NCBI GenBank assembly: GCA_007119835.1
Contig: SKOX01000199.1
Location: 1-10,345 of the forward strand
Length of the DNA stretch: 10,345 nt
Direction of reading: 5' to 3'
DNA from: Paracoccaceae bacterium
GTDB lineage: Bacteria; Pseudomonadota; Alphaproteobacteria; Rhodobacterales; Rhodobacteraceae
The notes under the pieces: generated by a model
Database searches by the model: none
The model's input: the letters and a program-made list of their open reading frames with translations, nothing else
Told to the model about the DNA's origin: nothing
In this document: piece by piece, positions 6,217 to 10,345 of the stretch
Numbering within the stretch: position 1 is the stretch's first letter
Layout: each line of letters starts with the position of its first letter
Program-made: the position numbers and the translations under genes

Positions 6217-6235
6217 ATGGTTAACAGCATCCTAA
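6217..6235 (-). promoter_or_regulatory. CtrA-like binding site upstream of the barrel gene
   Basis: On the minus strand the sequence reads TTAG-N7-TTAACCAT. The alphaproteobacterial cell-cycle regulator CtrA recognises TTAA-N7-TTAA, with TTAACCAT as a strong half-site; this copy has one mismatch in the distal half. It lies about 22-40 bases upstream of the start at 6195, so it could overlap the core promoter. Confidence 0.4.
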
Positions 6236-6369
6236 CGGCGCGGCGGGATGCCGCCGCCGCGACGGTGCGGCCCGTACCGCCGGCGCGATGATGCCGCGGT
6301 GGGCGAACCCCAGGGCGTCCGCCCGCGTTCGGGGTCTGACGTCGGATTGGGATGCGCGGGAGAGCGGAC

Positions 6370-6870
6370 TTGGCGAAGACGGCGAAGAAGACGGACCCCA
6401 AGTTGTGGGAAAGGGTCAAGGACGAGGTCACCCAGAGCGACAAGGGTGGGCGCGCCGGCCAGTGGTCGGCCCGAAAGGCGCAGATGGCGGTGCAGCAGTA
6501 CAAGGAACGCGGCGGCGGCTTCGAGGGCGACCAGAAAGGCGACAACTCGCTCAAGCAGTGGCAGGAGGAGGACTGGGGCACGAAGTCCGGGCGAAAGAGC
6601 ACCGAGACCGGCGAGCGCTACCTGCCGAAGAAGGCCCGGGAGGCGCTGTCCGACGAGGAGTACCGGCGCACGACCGATAAGAAGCGCCGCGACACGGGGA
6701 AGGGGCGGCAGTTCTCGGGGCAGCCCGAGGACGTCCGGCGAAAGACCGCCCGGCACCGGGACGGCGGGGAGCCGAGCAAGGCCGAGCTCTACGAGGAGGC
6801 GAAGCGCCGCGACATCCCCGGGCGATCGAAGATGAGCAAGGCGGAGCTCGCAGAGGCGCTCGCGCGCTGA
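6370..6870 (+). CDS. DUF5872-like basic protein with C-terminal SAP/HeH-like segment
   Basis: A highly charged, lysine/arginine-rich protein of 166 residues, probably cytosolic. The first ~125 residues (DPKLWERVKDEVTQSDKGGRAGQWSARKAQMAVQQYK..., then LPKKAREALSDEEYRRTTDKKR and QFSGQPEDVRRKTARHR) match the family I know as DUF5872, sometimes labelled plasmid stabilisation protein; the name is from memory. The last ~31 residues (SKAELYEEAKRRDIPGRSKMSKAELAEALAR) look like a SAP/HeH/Rho-N helix-extended-loop-helix nucleic-acid-binding segment. A TTG start at 6370 is preferred: GGGAGAG (6358-6364) sits five bases upstream and the protein then begins (M)AKTAKKTDPK. An ATG six codons earlier (6352) is the alternative and has a weaker ribosome site. 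DNA or RNA binding is inferred. Confidence 0.8.
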   Translation: MAKTAKKTDPKLWERVKDEVTQSDKGGRAGQWSARKAQMAVQQYKERGGGFEGDQKGDNSLKQWQEEDWGTKSGRKSTETGERYLPKKAREALSDEEYRRTTDKKRRDTGKGRQFSGQPEDVRRKTARHRDGGEPSKAELYEEAKRRDIPGRSKMSKAELAEALAR

Positions 6871-6886
6871 CGCTGACGCATGGCGA

Positions 6887-6912
6887 CAGTCGCGGCGCTG
6901 GCCGGGCGACTG
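6887..6912. terminator. Hairpin between convergent genes, possible terminator
   Basis: CAGTCGC (6887-6893) and GCGACTG (6906-6912) form a perfect 7-bp stem. Inside the 12-base loop, GGC and GCC can extend it with a 2-base bulge. It lies in the 71-bp gap between the ends of the DUF5872-like gene and uvrB. No T tract follows on either strand, so termination is inferred from position. Confidence 0.4.
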
Positions 6913-6941
6913 CGGGCGCCGATGCCGATCCGGCGGCGAAG

Positions 6942-9113
<2,172 letters not shown>

Positions 9114-9361
9114 CGGCTTCCTCGGAAGGATCTGGCGCGGCCCGGCATCGCACCGGCGCCCGGCGAAGATGGCCGACCGCTGCGGATTTGCAAGAGAGGG
9201 GCGGCGAGGCGGCGCGATGTCGACCGTGCCTACCCGAGCGGGATGTTGGCGCGCGCGACACCGTGCGTCCTGTTCAGCGGCTCGGACGGCGACCTCCAAA
9301 TGCGGCGGGACCGTGATCGCCGGTTCGGCGGAGGGTGAATCGCGATTGGCTTAACTAAACC
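9114..9361. other. Gene-free stretch upstream of uvrB
   Basis: These 248 bases carry the uvrB leader and presumably its promoter. Open frames here are short or are upstream extensions of uvrB without recognisable sequence. A minus-strand TTGCAA near 9190 could be a -35, but no convincing -10 follows. No LexA box of the alphaproteobacterial type was found. The far end (9346-9360) is AT-richer and holds TTAACTAAAC, possibly promoter-related. Confidence 0.4.
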
Positions 9362-9535
9362 CTTGCGTGTGTCCCGACGATGTGGCACACAGGTTTTGCA
9401 AGCAGCACAGTGATCGTCGGCCGGGTGCGCAACACCCACCCCACCCCTCGCTCCCTCGCGCTCGGTCGACGATCCGCTGCTCGCCCTGCGATCGACAGAT
9501 CGCGACGCCGCCCGCTTGAACGGGTGGCGTTTTTT
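9362..9535 (+). ncRNA. Candidate structured small RNA ending at an intrinsic terminator
   Basis: Four inverted repeats follow one another on the + strand: CCGACGAT/ATCGTCGG (9374-9381 with 9413-9420), GGGTG/CACCC (9423-9427 with 9433-9437), GCGATC/GATCGC (9488-9493 with 9498-9503, loop GACA), and the terminator hairpin at 9506-9529 followed by six T. No + strand protein gene precedes the terminator within 2.6 kb, so a non-coding transcript starting near 9340-9375 is the simplest explanation. I do not recognise it as 6S, SRP, tmRNA, RNase P or a known riboswitch. The 5' end is a guess and no clear promoter was found. Confidence 0.4.
9506..9535 (+). terminator. Rho-independent terminator facing right
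   Basis: CGCCGCCCG (9506-9514) pairs with CGGGTGGCG (9521-9529) over nine positions, including one G-U pair, around the loop CTTGAA. Six T (9530-9535) follow directly. It is the only textbook intrinsic terminator in the window and works only on the + strand. It sits 35 bases before the NDUFS4-type start codon, so it ends an upstream transcript or acts as an attenuator. Confidence 0.75.
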
Positions 9536-9544
9536 CGCGATAAG
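9516..9544 (+). promoter_or_regulatory. Predicted promoter of the complex I subunit gene, overlapping the terminator
   Basis: TTGAAC (9516-9521) and GATAAG (9539-9544) are separated by 17 bases. The -35 lies in the terminator's loop and the start of its right arm, and the T tract forms part of the spacer. The predicted transcript would begin near 9551, some 20 bases before the ATG at 9571, with the ribosome site AGAGGTG at about 9559-9565. Confidence 0.5.
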
Positions 9545-9570
9545 GCATGCGGTGCGGAAGAGGTGCGGGA

Positions 9571-9882
9571 ATGATCGCGAGGATCTACAAGCCGGCTCGC
9601 AGCGCGATGCAGTCGGGCTACGCGAAGACGAAGGACTGGGTGCTCGAGTACGTGCCGCAGAAGGACAAGCCGATCGACCCCCTGATGGGGTGGACCGGCT
9701 CGACCGAGACCACGAGCCAGGTGCGTCTGAGCTTCGACACCAAGGAGGAGGCCGTCGCCTACGCTGACCGGCACGGGATCGCCTACCAGATCCTCGAGCC
9801 GAAGAAGCGGGCGCACGTCGTGCGACCGGGCGGCTACGGCGACAACTTCGCGCCCGGTCGCCGGATCAGCTGGACGCACTGA
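9571..9882 (+). CDS. NADH dehydrogenase (complex I) NDUFS4-type accessory subunit
   Basis: A 103-residue protein of the ETC complex I subunit conserved region family, the alphaproteobacterial counterpart of mitochondrial NDUFS4 (18 kDa/AQDQ subunit). It sits on the peripheral arm of NADH:ubiquinone oxidoreductase on the cytoplasmic side. Recognition rests on RIYKPARSAMQSGYAKTKDWVLEY, the IDPLMGWTGSTETTSQVRLSFDTKEEAVAYADRHGI core and the conserved ending KKRAHVVRPGGYGDNFAPGRRISWTH. Length is normal. The ATG at 9571 is chosen over 9547 because the protein then starts MIARIYKPA as in relatives and AGAGGTG precedes it. Only one base separates its stop from the tRNA-Arg, so the two are probably co-transcribed. 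The main nuo operon is not in the window. Confidence 0.93.
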   Translation: MIARIYKPARSAMQSGYAKTKDWVLEYVPQKDKPIDPLMGWTGSTETTSQVRLSFDTKEEAVAYADRHGIAYQILEPKKRAHVVRPGGYGDNFAPGRRISWTH

Positions 9883-9883
9883 C

Positions 9884-9960
9884 GGCCCCTTAGCTCAACC
9901 GGATAGAGCAGCTGACTTCTAATCAGCAGGTTGCAGGTTCGAGTCCTGCAGGGGTCGCCA
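9884..9960 (+). tRNA. tRNA-Arg (anticodon UCU)
   Basis: A complete cloverleaf with encoded CCA. The acceptor arm GGCCCCT (9884-9890) pairs with AGGGGTC (9950-9956), with one G-U pair, followed by discriminator G and CCA (9958-9960). The D arm carries AGCTCAACCGGATAGAGCA. The anticodon stem GCTGA/TCAGC encloses the loop CTTCTAA, so the anticodon is TCT, reading AGA (and possibly AGG) arginine codons, which are rare in such GC-rich genomes. The T arm GCAGG-TTCGAGT-CCTGC is canonical. It starts one base after the complex I subunit stop. A transposase remnant lies 240 bp downstream. Confidence 0.97.
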
Positions 9961-10199
9961 CCATGTTCTAATGCCAATGACGGCCGACACTCAAACTGGG
10001 AATTATCGACAAAAGTCAGCATTTCAAATGGGTGCAGGGATAGGTCGCGTGGGTCCGGCACGCCTTGGCGAACCGGCGGACCGCGAAGCCGGTGCCTCTG
10101 AATCAGATCGGCGCCCCTTCGTTGTGAGTCTCGAGGGGAATTCCCAAGGCTGCTCGTTTCCGACTCTCTGGTCCCGAGGCGGGGGCCAGGGGCGGCGAG
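9961..10199. other. Gene-free stretch between tRNA-Arg and the transposase remnant
   Basis: No convincing gene is present. The first ~75 bases (9961-10035) are visibly AT-richer than the rest of the window, which fits foreign DNA or a 3' flank beside a tRNA. A 10-bp palindrome GGGAATTCCC lies at 10136-10145. The minus-strand open frame here runs through the tRNA and is the familiar false ORF of tRNA antisense. The left end of the IS630 element should lie in this stretch, but I could not identify its terminal repeat. Confidence 0.4.
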
Positions 10200-10345
10200 A
10201 TGGGCAAACCACTGTCGATGGACCTGAGAGGGCGTGCACTTGCCGCGGTCGATGCCGGGATGAGCCGCCGGGCAGCGGCGGGCGACGGGGAGCTTCGAGC
10301 CGAAGCCGCAAGGCGGAGACATGCGGTCGCGGGGGATCGAGGCGC
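10200..10345 (+). pseudogene. IS630-family transposase, internally deleted and frameshifted, truncated by window end
   Basis: From the ATG at 10200 the translation MGKPLSMDLRGRALAAVD, continuing AGMSRRAAA (to 10280), is the standard beginning of an IS630-family transposase, at the start of its helix-turn-helix. The next expected part (roughly RFGV..S..IRW..., about 15-20 residues by memory) is missing. From 10282, in the +1 frame, the family sequence resumes as ATGSFEPKPQGGD and MRSRGIEA up to the window edge. The original frame stays open but is nonsense after 10281. So the DNA-binding domain has lost part of its recognition region and the frame is broken; the gene should be inactive. The rest, including any DDE catalytic domain, lies outside. 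Confidence 0.8.

Noticed and set aside
9114..9299. 62-residue N-terminal extension of UvrB
   Set aside because: The ATG at 9113 has a ribosome site and gives the normal UvrB N-terminus. The extension looks like translated leader sequence.
9114..9380. SOS (LexA) box for uvrB
   Set aside because: I looked for GTTC-N7-GTTC and its reverse complement. Only isolated GTTC or GAAC half-sites occur, without a properly spaced partner.
9362..9535. Known structured RNAs (6S, SRP, tmRNA, RNase P) or a metabolite riboswitch
   Set aside because: No GGAAGGAAGCAGCC-type SRP loop, tRNA-like end of tmRNA, or familiar riboswitch core could be read. It was left as an unclassified candidate.
9834..10322. 162-codon minus-strand frame containing CRTRTCNLLIRSQLLYPVELRG
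   Set aside because: That string is the well-known false protein translated from the reverse complement of a tRNA gene. The frame also runs into the complex I gene and the IS630 remnant.

Overview
The window is GC-rich, gene-dense chromosome from an alphaproteobacterium, most likely Rhodobacterales or a close relative. The evidence is a class I (archaeal-type) lysyl-tRNA synthetase, an NDUFS4-type complex I accessory subunit next to a tRNA gene, a 723-residue UvrB, GCTAG-type -10 boxes, a TTAACCAT (CtrA-like) site, and a small protein resembling the N-terminal module of Rhodobacteraceae beta-helix proteins. All family names come from reading the translations; no database search was run.

Layout. 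1-29: possible tail of an upstream gene. 119-496 (+): small three-helix membrane protein with a strong leader hairpin. 538-1710 (-): secreted PQQ-dependent aldose sugar dehydrogenase, convergent with the first gene across a GC-rich hairpin. 1950-2384 (-): TerB-like protein, divergent from lysK (2498-4084, +) across a 113-bp region with predicted interleaved promoters. Then three small + strand genes: a stand-alone module with no catalytic part (4227-4787), an antibiotic-biosynthesis-monooxygenase fold protein (4842-5162) and a small hydrophobic membrane protein (5228-5512). The last shares a CTAG stop tetranucleotide with a convergent predicted outer-membrane barrel (5509-6195, -). 6370-6870 (+): basic DUF5872-like protein with a C-terminal SAP/HeH-like segment, probably starting at TTG. 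6942-9113 (-): uvrB.

The 457-bp gap between uvrB and the next gene holds four inverted repeats. The last is a clear rho-independent terminator facing right, although no + strand gene precedes it within 2.6 kb. This suggests an unannotated small RNA, and a plausible promoter for the NDUFS4-type gene overlaps the terminator. 9571-9882 (+): NDUFS4-type complex I subunit. A tRNA-Arg(UCU) begins one base after its stop (9884-9960). The last 385 bp have no intact gene; they end in an IS630-family transposase start with an internal, frame-shifting deletion, which runs off the window.

These are mostly independent housekeeping and stress units (translation, excision repair, respiration, periplasmic sugar oxidation), not one pathway. 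No CRISPR array, phage module or defence cassette is visible. The best leads are the candidate sRNA upstream of 9535, the catalytic-domain-less module at 4227-4787, and the broken IS630 beside the tRNA.
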